From: Adiantum capillus-veneris | Taxonomy: Eukaryota > Streptophyta > Polypodiopsida > Polypodiales > Pteridaceae | Reading direction: 5' to 3' | DNA length: 64,000 nucleotides | Assembly: GCA_014529385.2 (NCBI GenBank) | Contig: CM043955.1 | Span: 150,305,640 to 150,369,639 of the forward strand | Shown: piece after piece, positions 1 through 14,700 of the stretch | Layout: each line of letters starts with the position of its first letter | Position numbering within the stretch: position 1 is the stretch's first letter | Notes under the pieces: generated by a model | Told to the model about the DNA's origin: nothing | Databases searched by the model: none | Seen by the model: only the letters and a program-made list of their open reading frames with translations | Translations under genes and position numbers: made by a program

Positions 1-132
1 TTTTGTAAGTACATTTTTTTTGTATAATAGGTCCCTTCCAATCCTCTTCAAGTTGTGCTTTATAGCACGTGTTAGGCCTACTTTGTTTTTCTTCTCTCTG
101 GAAAATTTTCACATCTCGTGTAGTCACTTGCC

Positions 133-1060
133 ATGCTTGACAACACTATAAATATTTTCAAGATGTTTGCTGTTAGAATATATTGTATGGGGATAACTAC
201 ACAATGTGGGCCTACATGATGATGCATATTCTTTTGTCAAAGAATATCTGGAATGTTGTGCAAGGCATTGATGTATATTTGCGTTCTATGGAAATGAGCT
301 CTATTGAGGATGTTGCAGGTTCTAGCAGATCTGTTGCTACTAGAGTTGTTTTGCCTACTATTGATCAATCTCATTAGGATGTAAGAGATGCACATTCTCA
401 TGCATTGATTGCATTATCGGTGAAGTGCATTATTACTCCCCACATTCACTCAGCAAAATCAACAAAATAGGCTTGGGATACTTTGACTGGTCTTTTATGG
501 AAGTTGTAATGAGACAAAAATTTCCTTGTTGCGCAAAGAGCTAGAGCCAAATATTATGCAAGAGGAAGATGACATGAATATTTTTCTTGTTGGTAGCAAG
601 GATATCAATGAGAAAATCATTTCTACAAGTGAAGTTATTTTTGACAATTCACTTGTACAGACTGTTCTTGGTGCGTTCTTAGACTCTTACCAGGTTTTTG
701 CTTGTACTTCAAGACTTATGACCCAAGAAAAACCTCAAGCTATCAAGTTGGATGCATCATGCACATTTTTGAGATTCACTTTCAAGAAAGAATAGGGATA
801 AATAGCGTGGAATTGAATAGGCTTTTATTGCTGTTCAAAGAGGAAGTGGTAACAGTAATGCATCCACTTCTTGAGGTTCTTCTATCATTTGAAAGTCACG
901 TGTGTCTAGTGCTTTTGTTGGCTACAACTCATCTAGTAATTTTGGTGAAAAAGGCAAAAGGAAGATGTGTTGCCATTATTGCAAGTCTAATGGTCACTTA
1001 ACCAAGCAATATCCTAAGTTGAAGACCAAAGAAGCCAAGAATCTTCTACTAGTGGAGCTA
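133..1060 (+). pseudogene. copia gag remnant
   Basis: The decayed gag begins at an ATG at 133 (MLDN..., matching MADNNN in the copia gag starting at 34615). Recognisable pieces are NYTMWAYMMMHILLSK (about 190-240), VVQGID, and the stretch from 526 (LRKELEPNIMQEEDDM). A CCHC knuckle follows near 965-1015 as CHYCKSNGHLTKQ, where the last Cys is replaced by Tyr (QYPK for SCPK). Stops at 376 and near 468, plus frame changes, make it non-functional. In its family the product packages element RNA into virus-like particles. Confidence 0.82.
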
Positions 1061-2276
1061 TTGTCAAATCTTTTGTAAATGGAAATGGTGATGTTGATGT
1101 AGATGCACAATGGGAATTTAGTGCAGATTGTACTTATAATCCTTCTATCCATGATGCATGTATGTCACTTGCTGCATAATCACATGTTTGGTACTTCGAT
1201 AGTGCTACAAAGCACATTACTTTGCATCGTGAGTTGTTTACCTCTCTTGAGGTTGTCCCTCATGGGAATGCTATGTCTTGTGCACACAATACCAATTATC
1301 CAATCAAGGGAGTTTGAAAGATTGTGTTAATTGATGCAAATGGCAGCTCTTTCACACTTGATGTACTTTGTGTACTAGAGATAAAAAAGAACCTTTTGTC
1401 TGTATCTGCAGTTGCAAGACTTGGTATTATTTTCATGACATATGTACAACTCATGATCTTAGTTATGGTGATGAAATTGTTGCATCTGAAATTTTGTGTC
1501 GTGGGCTATGTAAGCTCATTTCAAATAATAAGTGTGGCCAAAATTTTGTGGACTTAAAGGTTTTTTCATAAGCAAAACTTTAGCGTGCACATTGTGGGCA
1601 TTTGAATTTTGCTAGTTTGCTACATTTGTAGAATCATATGGTTGCTTCTTTGCCACCTCTTGAAGCACCTTTTAAGCATATCTATGAAGGATGTATTTTA
1701 GGTAGCCTACATAGTTCAAAGTTTCAAAAGGTAGGTTCAATAAGGGCTACATAGAGTTTACAACTTGTGCATAGTGATGTTTGTGGGCCTATGCAAACTC
1801 CATCCTTGAGTAATTACATATACTTTTGTGCCTTTAATTGATGATTGCTCCACATGTATCCGCTTAAAGGTGAGTCTGAAGTGTTTATGGGCTTCAAGCA
1901 ATTTCTAGTTATGACTGAAAATGTCTCAAAAAGCACTATGGGCACCCTCCGTTCAAATCAAGGAGGGGAGAATATGTCTCATGAGTAATAACAATTTTTG
2001 TGGATAAAACACCATTGTATAGGACCATATAAATCTCAAAAAAATGGTGCTTTTGAGAGGAAAAATAGGTCACTTATTGAGATGGGACGATACATGGTCA
2101 AGGGTCAATCTTTCCCACATTTGTTTTGGCTTGAGTAGTTTGTCATGTACGCTATCCATGTACTTAACAAGTGTCCTATTAAAGCATTGCAATCTAAGAC
2201 TCCTTATGAAGCATGCCATGATAAGAAGCCATATATTAATCACATGCACGTTTTTGGTTATTTAGATGATGTTTTG
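1061..2276 (+). pseudogene. copia protease-integrase remnant
   Basis: Pieces in several frames match the pol at 21878-23472. They include the protease start (VWYFDSATKHIT near 1190), ANGSSFTL (about 1335), a GAG-pre-integrase piece (HCGHLNFASLLHL near 1590), and integrase sequence to 2270, including the catalytic-Glu region NGAFERKNRSLIEM near 2045-2085. The minus-strand relative has lost that middle part of integrase, so this copy preserves sequence missing there. Several stops are present. It ends at FGYL, about 20 bases before the Ty3 LTR. Confidence 0.8.
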
Positions 2277-2615
2277 TGTACCGGAATTAGGCTAGTAACA
2301 TTGATTATAGCAGAATTAAAATGATAGTAGTGAGCATTTCATTGAGAGAATTCCTAATGAAGATAGAGAGGAAGTGCTTGATTGAAGATAGCAATATAAA
2401 CTTTACACCTAGTTAGCTTGGCATGAACAATACTTGTAAAAGAGAGAGAATTAGAGAAATTGACAACAATTGAGGACCGGCTTTACTTGGAGCTGGTTCC
2501 CCCTCCAAAAGGCTTTTGTATTATATGTTCTCTCATAAACAGAGACTTGGTACAATACATTCTTTGTGCTCCTTGAGACCTTGTTGATGTCGTGAAGATG
2601 GAAAGCTTATCTCTC
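2277..2615 (-). repeat. Truncated 3' LTR of Ty3 copy 1
   Basis: This aligns closely with 6856-7195, the end of the 5' LTR adjoining the PBS, including the shared stretch around CCCCTCCAAAAGGCTTTTGTA. Only the R/U5-side third of the LTR remains; the rest, including the GA microsatellite, is missing. A short stretch of unclear origin (2616-2740) separates it from the internal 3' region. Confidence 0.8.
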
Positions 2616-3143
2616 CTCTTGGTCCCTTGCTAAGAATGGGTCTAACAGCACATATCCATATCCTAACTCTTGTTTCCATTTATCTTCCCATATTAAATGA
2701 TCATTTCAATATGAGAAAATCATTTTAGATAGGTAGATATTAGATTTTATGACATTACCTCTCTCTTGAAATCATAGTCGTCCTCGACAATGAGGTAGAG
2801 GAGGTAAAGCCTAGCCACTAGTCCATGGTTTCCTAGTGGGTAAAGGATTCCTTTATACCCTAAGACATCATTCCAAAATGGATGACTAATCCATTTGGTG
2901 CTTGAGAGATTCATCTATCACAAGCATGTCTGCTCTTTAGTCCATATCATACTTCCAAAGTAGAGTGACAAATTCTACTTGGTGTTTGGGAGACATTGTC
3001 ACCACAAACATTATTCTAAGTATGCATACTTCTTAAATTTGTACACAATAAAAGAAAAAGAGAGAGTATTATAAGGTAAAAATATTTTTCATTTTAAATA
3101 CAGTTACATTACTCTACTGTAGCATTGTAAGAATTGACAAGGT

Positions 3144-6100
3144 TCATATTATCCTTAAGTTGTATTCCTTGCATCCAATAAGATACCATCGGATAATCTT
3201 ACCATGTCTTAGCACCTTGTCTTCATGTTGAAGGATGGATTCGGGTTGAAGCACCTCTTCTTGATCCTCGATCTTTGGAGAGTCTTCAATTATTGCTTCT
3301 GTTGGTGGCTCTCCTTTGTAATGATTGAGTAGGCTCACTTGAAAAGCATTGTGTATGAGACAATGATTGGGCAACTTTAATTGATAAGCCATCTTGTTGA
3401 TTGGCTTAATAATTTGAAAAGGACCATAGTATCCTTCTACTGGGCCGTAGGATTCTTGCTCGTAGTTTGCCTTAAACAAGCCTTGAGGAACTTTAGCAAG
3501 ACCCAATCATTTTCCTTAAAAGCTAAGGCTCTTCTGTGCTTGTTAGCAGCATCTTCTTGCCTTTGTTGTGAGATGGATATAGCCTCTTTAATCTTTTGAA
3601 AGATTCTTGTAGATCTCGGCTATACTCATCAGTAGGAGCGAAGATCTTCCCATGTACCTTAAGTAGCAAGGGACTTCTAGATCTTCCCTCTATGACCTCG
3701 AAAGGTGCCTTTCTTGTAGAAGTATGTACGGTGTTATTGTACGCATACTCTACAAGGGGTAAGTACTTCTCCCATTGTGAGCATTGATCTACTTCCATGA
3801 AATAGTTTTTTAGTAGATCTAGAATTGTAAGGTTAGCTATCTTGCTTTGGCCATCCGTTTTTGTGGGTGATAGGCCGAAGAGAAATTTAACCTTGTACCT
3901 AGGTTCTCAAAAACACCCACCCTTACAAAAATTATTGGTCATTCTAAGATCTCTATCCGACACTATGGATGTTGGAAAGCCATGGTATATGAGATATGGG
4001 ATAGTCTTTTTACGAGGTATAAAGTGTGGTTGTTTGCTAAACCTTGTCAACTATTGTCTATATTCATGTATTTCCATGGATAGACTTGGGCAATCCAAAG
4101 AAAAAATCCATGGATATGCTCTCCCATGGTGAATTAGGAATTGGCAATGGCTGGACCAATCCAGGTTTCTTTCCCCTATCATACTTTGTCTTTTGGCATA
4201 CCACACATTTTGAAACATACTCTTGTATGTCTACTTTCATGGTAGGCCAATAGAAGTAGGTCTCTACTCCTCAAAGAGTAGGTTGAATCCCTCTATTCCC
4301 TGCATACGGAGGTGCGTGGTTTCATACATTACTTTCTCATGAAGTGAGTTAGTAACACATAGCCAATTTCCATAGAGAAGATAACCATCCTACAAGGTGA
4401 ATGGTTCCTCTTTTTTCCCTAGTCCAAGGGCTGAAATCACATCCTTGAATCGGGGGTCATCGCATACTCATCTCATAAAAGATAGACCATTGTGAGTTGC
4501 TATAGATACCACATTTTTTCTTGGATGTCATGATAGTGCATCGACTACTTGATTGTGCTTTCCAGCAATGTGAGCAATATGAAAATTAAATTGCAAAAGA
4601 AAATTTTCCCACCTCATTTGTTTGTTGGAGAGCTTGGTTTTCATCGTGAAGTACTTGAGGCTTTGGTGATCCATGTGTAGAATGAATGGATTCCCCTAAA
4701 GATAGTGGTTCTTGAGTCTCGTGCATGTAGAACAGCTAGTAGTTCCTTTTCATGTATTCCCAATACTCGCTCATCGGAGTTAAGTCTTCAACTCTCGTAT
4801 GCTATGGCATGCCCTTCTTGAAGCAATACTACTCCAAGGCTATCACCACAAGCATCACTTGGACCCCAAATGGCTTTGAGAGATCTGGTAGTGTAAGCAC
4901 ATGTTGGGAGATAAGCTTCTCTTTGAGCTTGTCGAAAGCACCTTTCTCTTTTGCAGTCCATGTATACCTAATGTTCTTTTTTAGTCACGTAATGGTCATG
5001 CTATTAGGGAGAAATTTTTTATGAAGCGTCTATAGTATGCACAAATACCAATAAAGCTTCATAGCTCAAGTAGATCCCTTGGATTAGGCCACCCTTTCAT
5101 TACCCTAGTTTTGTTGGATCCATTTGGATGCCATCTTGAGAGATAATGTGACCTAAGTATTGAATCTCTTGTAGGAAAAATTCACTCTTTTTTTAATTAA
5201 TGTGAAAAGTTTATTCTCTCTCAGAACTTGAAAGATTACCTAGAGATGTTTCTTATGCTCCTCAAGAGAATTGGAGTAAATATCATCAATAAATAACACT
5301 ACATTAAACTTGCGGTGGGGCCTAAAATTTTTCTCCAATAAGCGATTGAATGTGGCCAAAGCATTTGTCAAGCCAAAAGGTATGACAAGATATTCATTAA
5401 GACCAAATATCATGCAAAAAACGATCTTTACAATATCTTCATTGACTACCCTTATCTAATGATAGCCACTTTTAAGGTCAATCCTACTAAAGTAGGTAGA
5501 GCCTGGTAATTTATCAAATAGATCTTCTACTCGTGGCACGAGAAATCTATTTTTGATAGTGATCCTAGTTAGTGCTCTATAGTCACCACACATATGATAT
5601 GTGCCATCTTTCTTTTGTACCAAAAGGATTGGTGAACAAAGTGGTGAAGAGCTAGGCCTCACAATTCCTTTTTCTACCAGTTCATGGACTTGCCTCATGA
5701 TATCCTCTTGTTGAGCTTGTGAAACTCAATAAGGAGGCTTATTAGGCGGTTAGCTTCCGGGTAGAATCTCTATTGCATGATCATCATCCCCTCATTTTGG
5801 AGGTAATTCTCTAGGAATATCATCAATAACAACATCTTGGAATTTACTTAGGAAATTAGGCATCTCTAATTTCTCTTGATTCCCACAATTTTTATTTAGT
5901 AAAACGTTAGGATCCTTTATAGATTCCTTAACAAAACTCATGTGCATGGAAATTGAGCTTTTCATTGACTTATAAAAAATGGGCGTATTTACAAGGGGTA
6001 TGGTGTTACCCGACTCATTGAAATATAGTCTCCTTTCAGGGAACTTTATATTGGCAGCCATGCGATCGACGAACCATGGTGCCCCTAAGATACCATCCTC

Positions 6101-6322
6101 GTGCTGGAGAGGGGAGATGAAAAAGTCCTCTTTGTCGACGTAGCTTTGGACATGAAGCCTCAATTTCCCAATCAAGGGAGTAACGGAGGCGTTTTGCCCC
6201 TTGAAAGCCCCATTGGCCGTCATAGTGTCTCCTATCTCATAAGCTTGTATGCCTAATTTGGTAGCCAACTCCATTGATATAAAGTTTTGAGTTGAGCCAG
6301 GGTCAAAATGGATAAAGGTCAA
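3144..6322 (-). pseudogene. Ty3 pol remnant (protease, RT, RNase H, integrase)
   Basis: Read from high to low coordinates, the protease is at 5792-6322 with active-site-like FDPGSTQNFIS. RT is at about 5270-5698 (VQKKDGTYHMCGDYRAL, YFSRIDLKSGYH). RNase H pieces lie between 4550 and 5120. Integrase runs from about 4250 down to 3523 (QWEKYLPLVEYAYNNT), ending in a chromodomain-like tail (ESILQHEDKVLRHGK) at 3144-3300. Frameshifts and stops occur throughout. It is collinear with the better-preserved copy at 11729-15188. Confidence 0.85.
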
Positions 6323-6737
6323 TTCCTTTCTTCCTTCTTGGGATTACGAGGAGAAAGACTATGCGACGATCTTTTCCTCTTAGAAGGAGTTGGAGATCTT
6401 CATGATCGCCATCTTCGTGGAGCCACATCTTCCAAAGGATTTGTAGACTTGCTTCTTTCTCTTTTGTATGGTTCCTTCTCTTCTCTCACCGGAGAGAGTC
6501 TTCTTTTGGAAGTCTCACCGAGAGGCTTCCGAAGTACTCTCTCTTCTTGGGGAGTTTGAAAATCCCATGGGTGCGAAGTTGTTGGACAACTTTACCTTGC
6601 AGAGCAAGGTTGCCCATGGCTTGTTGTAGCCTAGTGACAAGATAATTCACAAGCATAGGGGCATCATTAGTAGCACCTTCATGTGAAAAATCAAAGTCAT
6701 CAATATTCATTCTACTCTCTTTATTATTTTCAACCAT
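6323..6737 (-). pseudogene. Ty3 gag N-terminal remnant
   Basis: The ATG at 6737 begins MVENNKESRMNIDDFDF, matching MAHNSKESEINVDSFDF at 16685 in copy 2. The reading then runs almost directly into protease. The gag core and CCHC knuckle seen in copy 2 are deleted (gag start to protease is about 0.4 kb here against about 1.6 kb there). It cannot make a functional Gag. Confidence 0.8.
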
Positions 6738-6842
6738 TCTAACAAAATTTAGGAGTATGCTAACTTATTCTTTGGTAACTCAAAAACCTCTTGTAAAAAG
6801 CTTAAAGACCTCTCCTCTTAAGCAAGAAAAGAGAAACCAATA

Positions 6843-6854
6843 GCTATGATACCA
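6843..6854 (-). promoter_or_regulatory. Primer-binding site, Ty3 copy 1
   Basis: On the minus strand this reads TGGTATCATAGC, one base from the initiator tRNA-Met-type TGGTATCAGAGC at the equivalent place in copy 2 (17062-17073). It lies one base inside the LTR edge, as expected for priming of minus-strand DNA synthesis. Confidence 0.8.
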
Positions 6855-6855
6855 A

Positions 6856-8046
<1,191 letters not shown>

Positions 8047-8230
8047 CAGAGTCGTACCTGATGAGTTGAAGTAGAATCCATATGTGTGTGCAATACCGTA
8101 TGCAACAGAATGCAGTAGATATTCCATCACAGATACATCAGAAGATTTGACTCTCCTTGCCCATATTTACTGTATGAACTGAGGATAAGATGAAGATGTA
8201 AACAACTATGTGTGTTGGTGTATGTGTGTT

Positions 8231-8301
8231 GGTGTGTGTGTGTGTGTGTGTGTGTGTGTGATGGAGATGTAAACAACTATGTGTGCTGGTGTATGTGTGT
8301 T

Positions 8302-8374
<73 letters not shown>
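8231..8374. repeat. Duplicated (GT)n microsatellite
   Basis: Two GT tracts (about 8235-8259 and 8303-8372), each preceded by nearly the same unit (AACTATGTGTG.TGGTGTATGTG). The locus appears to have grown by duplication of tract plus flank as well as by slippage. Confidence 0.95.
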
Positions 8375-11300
8375 CTCGTTGCCACAACGCTACAACATAC
8401 GAGTAAAATCGAACCCTTGACAAAGGCAAGTGTATGAGTTTGCGCACATCCACGGGTAACTATGTGTGCAGAACCACGTTTATGCAGGCCTTTATATACA
8501 AAAACATCATCAAGAGCGTCCAAAAATGCCATGAATACCACACAAATGGGTAATTGCTAAGTAAAACAAAGTTTAGCTCTATTAAGTTGAAGACCCACTA
8601 CATATAGTAAGCCCACCAACTTAGCACAAAACACCACCGCCCTATTACAAGCTAAGTAGGGAGCAACCAAAAAAGGTTTGCATTTTTCTTTTAATTATAT
8701 TATTGGACTGCAGACGTCAATCCCAAAAAAGAAAAATGGGGTAAGTTTAAGTTTGCAAAATCAACACCATTGATTACTGCATTAATCAAGCCGAGATAAC
8801 TTCCCAATCACACACTATCCAAGGGATTGTTGGTGGACATAGTACTTCCTGAAGCCATTTTCCTCTGCATAAAAAGACATATGTAAATAATTAATCATGT
8901 TTTTAGAACAAGACTCCTCTTCCAATCAATGTTAGCTTGAGTAGTCCACCATAATGTATCAGATGTTTATTCAACATATATAATTTCAGTGTCACTCATA
9001 TGTTTGGGTATATATGGTGAGTCCATAATTGGGTGCTATTCCTACAAGCAATCATAATCAACCAATGATATGAGTGTGTGTGTGTGTGTGTGTTGTGGTT
9101 GTATTAAACTTAATACATATACACAAAAGAACATTACATTCAAAAGACAATTGGCTTTAGATAACCGAACAATGATTTGTACAAAAATGACTCAGTTGTA
9201 GATTCCATTTGCGTACAACATAATAAGAACGAGGCATCATTCCAATGATCTTATAAAAAAGTATAGAGCTGTCAAAGTCATCCAGGTTTAATCAACAAGG
9301 ATCTTTAGAGTCGGACTACATCATGTTAAACCTTTTTAAGCCAAGATAGAATTCTCACTTGCATCCATTTAGACAAGCCAATAGACCTATTAGACTTGGA
9401 TACATATAACAGATGTCAAAGAACCTATCAATTGTTATCCATATCAAACTTAAAAATTATTAGACTAGCTACAATCCTATATGTGTAGAAAACTGATCCA
9501 ATTCTTTAAGCTTATATAAACCCTTCCTTTAATTACTTCAAAGGTCTGACACAATTTTTAGTAAAATATTTTGAAGTCCCAAGCTATACTCACGGAGTAA
9601 AGTCCATTTGATAATCTCTATACTTTACTGATTCATGCAAATTACTTTAAGATTATCATTTTTGAAAATTAATGCATAGTCTACAACTTAAGTTCTCCAT
9701 GAGTTAAAGCCAAGCAATTAGTAATGAGTTAAAGCCAATGAAGAGACTAAGCTCATAGTCAAAAACTCAGGAGAGCCAAAGCATTCATAAAGCCAACATA
9801 CTGTAAACCATTTAGAATGAGAACTACCTACCTCATCCAAGATAGCCCAAATGAGCAACACCTTCAGCAGACCATGTTAGATCAAGTAGTCAAGCACTGG
9901 TATAATATAGAAGTCTATGCTAAAAATTTATAAGCCATCATAATAATTTAAAAGGCATCAGTTCTATAAAAAGGTCATTATCCCAGCTAGTGACAACCAT
10001 CATAAAGCAACCCTACTTCATTAAGAGCTATAGTCAAAAAGATCAAATAGATTTATATCCAATTACTACATAGAAGCTAATGAATCTAGGGATGTAAGCC
10101 ACTCAATCCAATCTGTGGATTAATCTTTCCATGTTAAGTTGCACATCAGATTGCTGCCAGCCACCACGCCATTTTTAAAAAAAGCATTTAAAGCACTAAA
10201 TTTAATAGTGCCAGCATCTAAGGTTTAGTGTCAGCAAAAGAGCACAATAGTACCAAATCATTCATTATTTGTATGATTCACTAGTAATTCATTCATTATT
10301 TGTAATCACTCATTAGTAAATCAGTAAAACTAGTAACCCAAACCAAGAACAAGCATCCTCCCTTTCAGATTTTTAACAAGCCATAGCCTGACGAATGTAG
10401 CCTACCAGCATGAGTAATACCATAAGATAAGGACAAAGCAACCCTAGATAATTGTACAAAGCCCAAAGTTAGAATTCATGGGATTACCAAATCAAAATAT
10501 TGAGAGGATTAGAATAGTAAGCCTAAACTTAGCATCGGATCATAACTATAGGTGAGACTTGAGTTTGTAATATGAGCAATACTTGATGAGAGCATAAGCC
10601 CTGGTCCTGATGAGGAATAACCATCAATGAGAGAATGTAAATCAAGCTAAAACCTAAGAGCACAAAACCTTCAAGAACCTCACAGCTTCTCCAAAAGTAA
10701 TAAATTAAAACTCTACTACAAAACAGTCTAGGTCCTTGTCTTTAAGGTACAGATTATTTATACTAACTATTATCCTATCAAAGCAAGTTGCAGTATGATG
10801 TTACCCTAAAAAAAACACTTACATGTATAGCCAATCAACTTTAAAAGTGTAATCCCAAAACCATTTTTAGTGCCAATGAGAAGTGGAACCAGCTCCTAGC
10901 TTAATATACTAACACAAAGCCCCAAGTTATGAGAAAAGCGTTTCTACTACTAATGGTTGAATAACAAAGACCAGCCAAAATTATTCCAAAAAAACCAAAC
11001 AACTTGGTATTTTGAGGATCCAAAATGAGAACCAATTAGGTAAGTGGCGTTAGCAATGTTTAGTGAAAGCCATGATCTAGTGCAACCAAACCTAGATTTT
11101 TTAATAAAATGTATCATGTTGAAGAATTCCTAATTTTTACAGAAAGCCAACTTAATTGTTCTTTGTCACATATAACAACCAACATGCCAGTCAAACAACA
11201 TAAGGGCCAAAAAATTAAACCCTTCTTTAACCATAAGGCACCTCAATAATAGTTGAAACCCATAACCTTCTTATAGTAACATGTCAAGGTAGCTTTACGG

Positions 11301-11728
11301 TGTATAAAAAAAATAGTGTAAGTGTGAGATCCCCAACCCGCCAATACCAAGATCGGGATGGGATCCTTGATAGGTATCTAGGTTTGATAAAAATCAGAGT
11401 CTCTATCCAAGAAAAATCCAAGGAATAGACCTTTACCATTGACAATGGCTTGGGTCTATAGCCTTAGAAGAAGACCTAGTCCTGTCTCGCAGCGGAAACG
11501 GACAACGTATTAAAAGTCAAAAGAAACTATTTCGGCCCTATAACTTCCACAAATTTGGCTAAGGTATCCTCAACGAACGCTTTTTCCCCCTAACATATGT
11601 GAAGGCACAACCGCTGGTGGACTCCTCTTCCAAGTGAAGATGTTTTCCAAACCTTTTTAGTGCGTGGGGATGGATAGTTAGTCTTATAAGACAAAAACTT
11701 TGTTCATTTTAAACATCTATACAATTGC
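8375..11728. other. AT-rich stretch with no recognised gene
   Basis: About 3.3 kb with stops in all frames and no open frame above about 60 codons. It contains a short GT run near 9070-9092 and local duplications such as TTCATTATTTGTA near 10260-10310. From about 11318 the base composition becomes less AT-rich, and 11318-11700 may belong to another element, but I could not match it to anything else here. I saw no RNA gene. Confidence 0.6.
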
Positions 11729-14700
11729 TTACTCTAGGGAAGCATTGTAAGCATTGACAAGGTTTAGGTTATCCTTTAATTGTATGCCTTGCATCCATAT
11801 AGCATCTTCAACAGGATAATTTCTAAACTTAATAAGATAGTGCCGGATAGTCTTACCACCTCTTAATACCTTGTCTTCATGTTGGAGAATGGACTCGGGC
11901 TGCAACACCTATTCTTGGTCCTCGATCTCCGGTGGGTCTTCAATAGTTGGTTCTTGACGTGGCTCTCCTTTGTAAGGCTTTAGTAGGCTCACATGAAAAG
12001 CATTGTGTATGAGCCAATGGTTGGGCAACTTGAGTTGATAGGTCATCTCATTGATTGGTCTAAGAATCTAGAAGGGACCGTAGTACCTTTTTGCTAACTT
12101 AGCATAGACTTTTGGTGTCCCGTGGCATTCTTGCCCGTGGTGTGCCTTAATCGAGCAGTGGGAAATTTAAGCAAGACCCAATCATGTTCTTTAAAGGCTT
12201 GGGGCCTTCTGTGCTTATCAGCAACAACCTTTTGCCTTTGTTGTGAGATAGAGATAGCATCCTTAATCTTTTGGAAAGATTCTTGTAGGGCTCGGCTATA
12301 GTCATCTGCAGCGAAGGTCTTCCCGTGTACTTTAAGTAGCAGGGGACTTTTGGATCTTCCCTCAATTATCTCAAAAGGTGCTTTTCTCGGGGAAGTATGT
12401 ACAATGTTATTGTAGGCATACTCCACTAAGGGTAAGTACTTCTCCCATTGGGATCTTTGATCTCCTTCCGTTACATAGGCTTTTAGTAGATCAAGAATTG
12501 TTAGGTGAGCTATTTCACTTTGGCCATCCGTTTGCAGGTGATAGCCCGAAGAGAAATTTAGCCTTGTCCCTACATTCTCAAAGAGACCCTTCCAAAAATT
12601 ACTGGTCATCCTAGGATCTCTATCCGACACTATGGACATTGGCAAGCCATGGCACTTGAAGATTTGTGACATGAAGAGGGTTGCCATTTGATGGGCTTTG
12701 ATAGTCTTTTTGATAGGTATAAAATGAGCTTGTTTACTAAACCTGTCTACTATTGTCCATATTCCCGTATTCCCATGCATAGACTTAGGCAATCCAAAGA
12801 TAAAATCCATGGATATGCTCTCCCATGGTGAATTAGGGATTGGCAAAGGTTGAAGCAATCTAGGTTGCTTCCCTCTATCAAACTTCGCCTTTTGGCATAC
12901 CACACATTTAGAAACATACTCTTGTATGTTTGCTTTCATGGTAGGCCAATAGAAATATGTTTCAATCCCTTTTAGGGTAGACTGAATCCCTCTATGCCCG
13001 CATAAGGAGGAGCAGGCGATTCATACATTACTTTCTCATGTAGTGAGTTAGTAACGCATAGTCTATTGCCATAGAGAAGATAACCATCTTGTAAAGTTAA
13101 ATAGTTCCTCTTTCTTCCCTAATGCAAGGGCTAAAATCACATCTCTAAAATCGGGATCAATAGCATACTCATAGAAGATAGATCATTGTGAGTTGCTATA
13201 GAAACCGCATTCTCTCTCGGCCGTCTTGAGAGTGCATCTGCTACTTGATTATGCTTGCCAGCAATGTGAGCAGTATGAAAATGAAATTGCCAAAGGGAAT
13301 TTTCCCACCTCATTTGTTTGTCGGAGAGCTTGGTCTGCGTCATGAAGTAGTTAAGGCTTTGGTGATCCGTCCACAAAATGACATGAGTCCCGAGTAAATA
13401 GTGCTTCCATGAGTCTAAGGCATGTAGAATTGCAAGGATTTCCTTTTCATATATGCCTAAGCTTGCTCAACAGGGTTGAGCCTTCAACTTTCATAGGCTA
13501 TGGCGTGCCCTTCTTGGAGCAAAACAGCTCCAAGGCAATCACCACAAGCATCACATTGGACCTCAAAAGGCTTTGAGAGATCCGACAGTGTAAGCACATG
13601 TTGAGAGATAAGCTTTTCTTTAAGCTTTTCAAAAGCATTGTTCTTCTTGGCAGACGATGTATACCTAACATTTTTATTTGTTAGGTCATGTAATGGTCCC
13701 GCGATTTTTGAGAACTTTTCTATGAAGCGTCTATAGTATGCACACATACCTATAAAGCTTCTTAGTTCAAGAAGATTCCTTGGTTTAGGCCATCCTTTTA
13801 TTACCTCTAGCTTTGATGGATCCATTTGGATGCCATCTTGAGAGATAATGTGACCTAAATACTGAATCTCTTGTAAGAAAAACTCACTTTTCTTTCGATT
13901 AACATAAACTTTTAATCTCTCTTAAGACTTGAAATATTACCTGGAGGTGTAGCTTGTGTTCGTCTGATGAATTAGAGTAGATGATAATATCATCAAAGAA
14001 CACTCCAATAAAGGTTCGGTGAGGCCTAAATAGCTTCTCCATCAAGCGGTTGAATGTGGCTAGTGCATTGGTCAAGCCAAAAGGCATGACTATATATTCA
14101 TAAAGACCAAACGTAGTGCGAAATGCAATCTTTAAAATGTCTTGATCAAATATCATTATTTGATGGTAGCCACTTTCTAGGTCAATTCTACTAAAGTAGG
14201 TCGACCCTTGTAGCTTATTAAATAGGTCTTCTACCCGTGGAATGGAAAACCTATTTTTGATAGTGATCCTATTTAGTGCTCTATAGTCGACACACATATG
14301 ATGTGTGCCGTCTTTCTTTTGCACTAATAACATAGGTGAGCAAAATGGAGATGAGCTAGGCCTAACCATGCCCTTTTCAACTAACTCATGCACTTGCCGC
14401 ATAATCTCCTCTTGTTGAGCTTGAGAAACTCTATAAGGAGGTTTATTAAGCGGTGAACTTCCTAGAAGAAGTTCAATTGCATGGTCATCATTGCCTCGTT
14501 TAGGAGGTAGTTCACAAGGATGTCGTCAATAAAAACATCTTGAAACCCCTTGAGAAAATTGGATAACTCTATTAGGCTTTTGATTGTTTATATTTTCTTT
14601 TGCTAAAGCATTAGGTTCATTTTGAGAATCTTTAACAAAAATCATGTACACGGAAATAGAGTTCTTTATTGACTTATTGAAAGCTTGCGTATGTACAATG

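Larger units (their letters stand above)
1..2276 (+). mobile_element. Degenerate Ty1/copia retrotransposon, gag to integrase
   Basis: A copia element read left to right, carrying many stops and frameshifts. Its order is leader, gag, zinc knuckle, protease, GAG-pre-integrase and integrase. It is a diverged relative of the copia element at 21840-35205 on the other strand: the leader just before the gag ATG, the gag start and the integrase all align by eye. It stops abruptly at 2276, where the LTR of a Ty3 element begins. I could not find its reverse transcriptase on the far side of that element. Any LTR lies outside the window. Confidence 0.85.

Noticed and set aside
8047-8160. Continuation of the left copia element after the Ty3 insertion (VPDELK-like words)
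   Set aside because: Only five or six residues agree, the frame stops at once, and flanking 5-mers at 2272-2276 and 8047-8051 differ.
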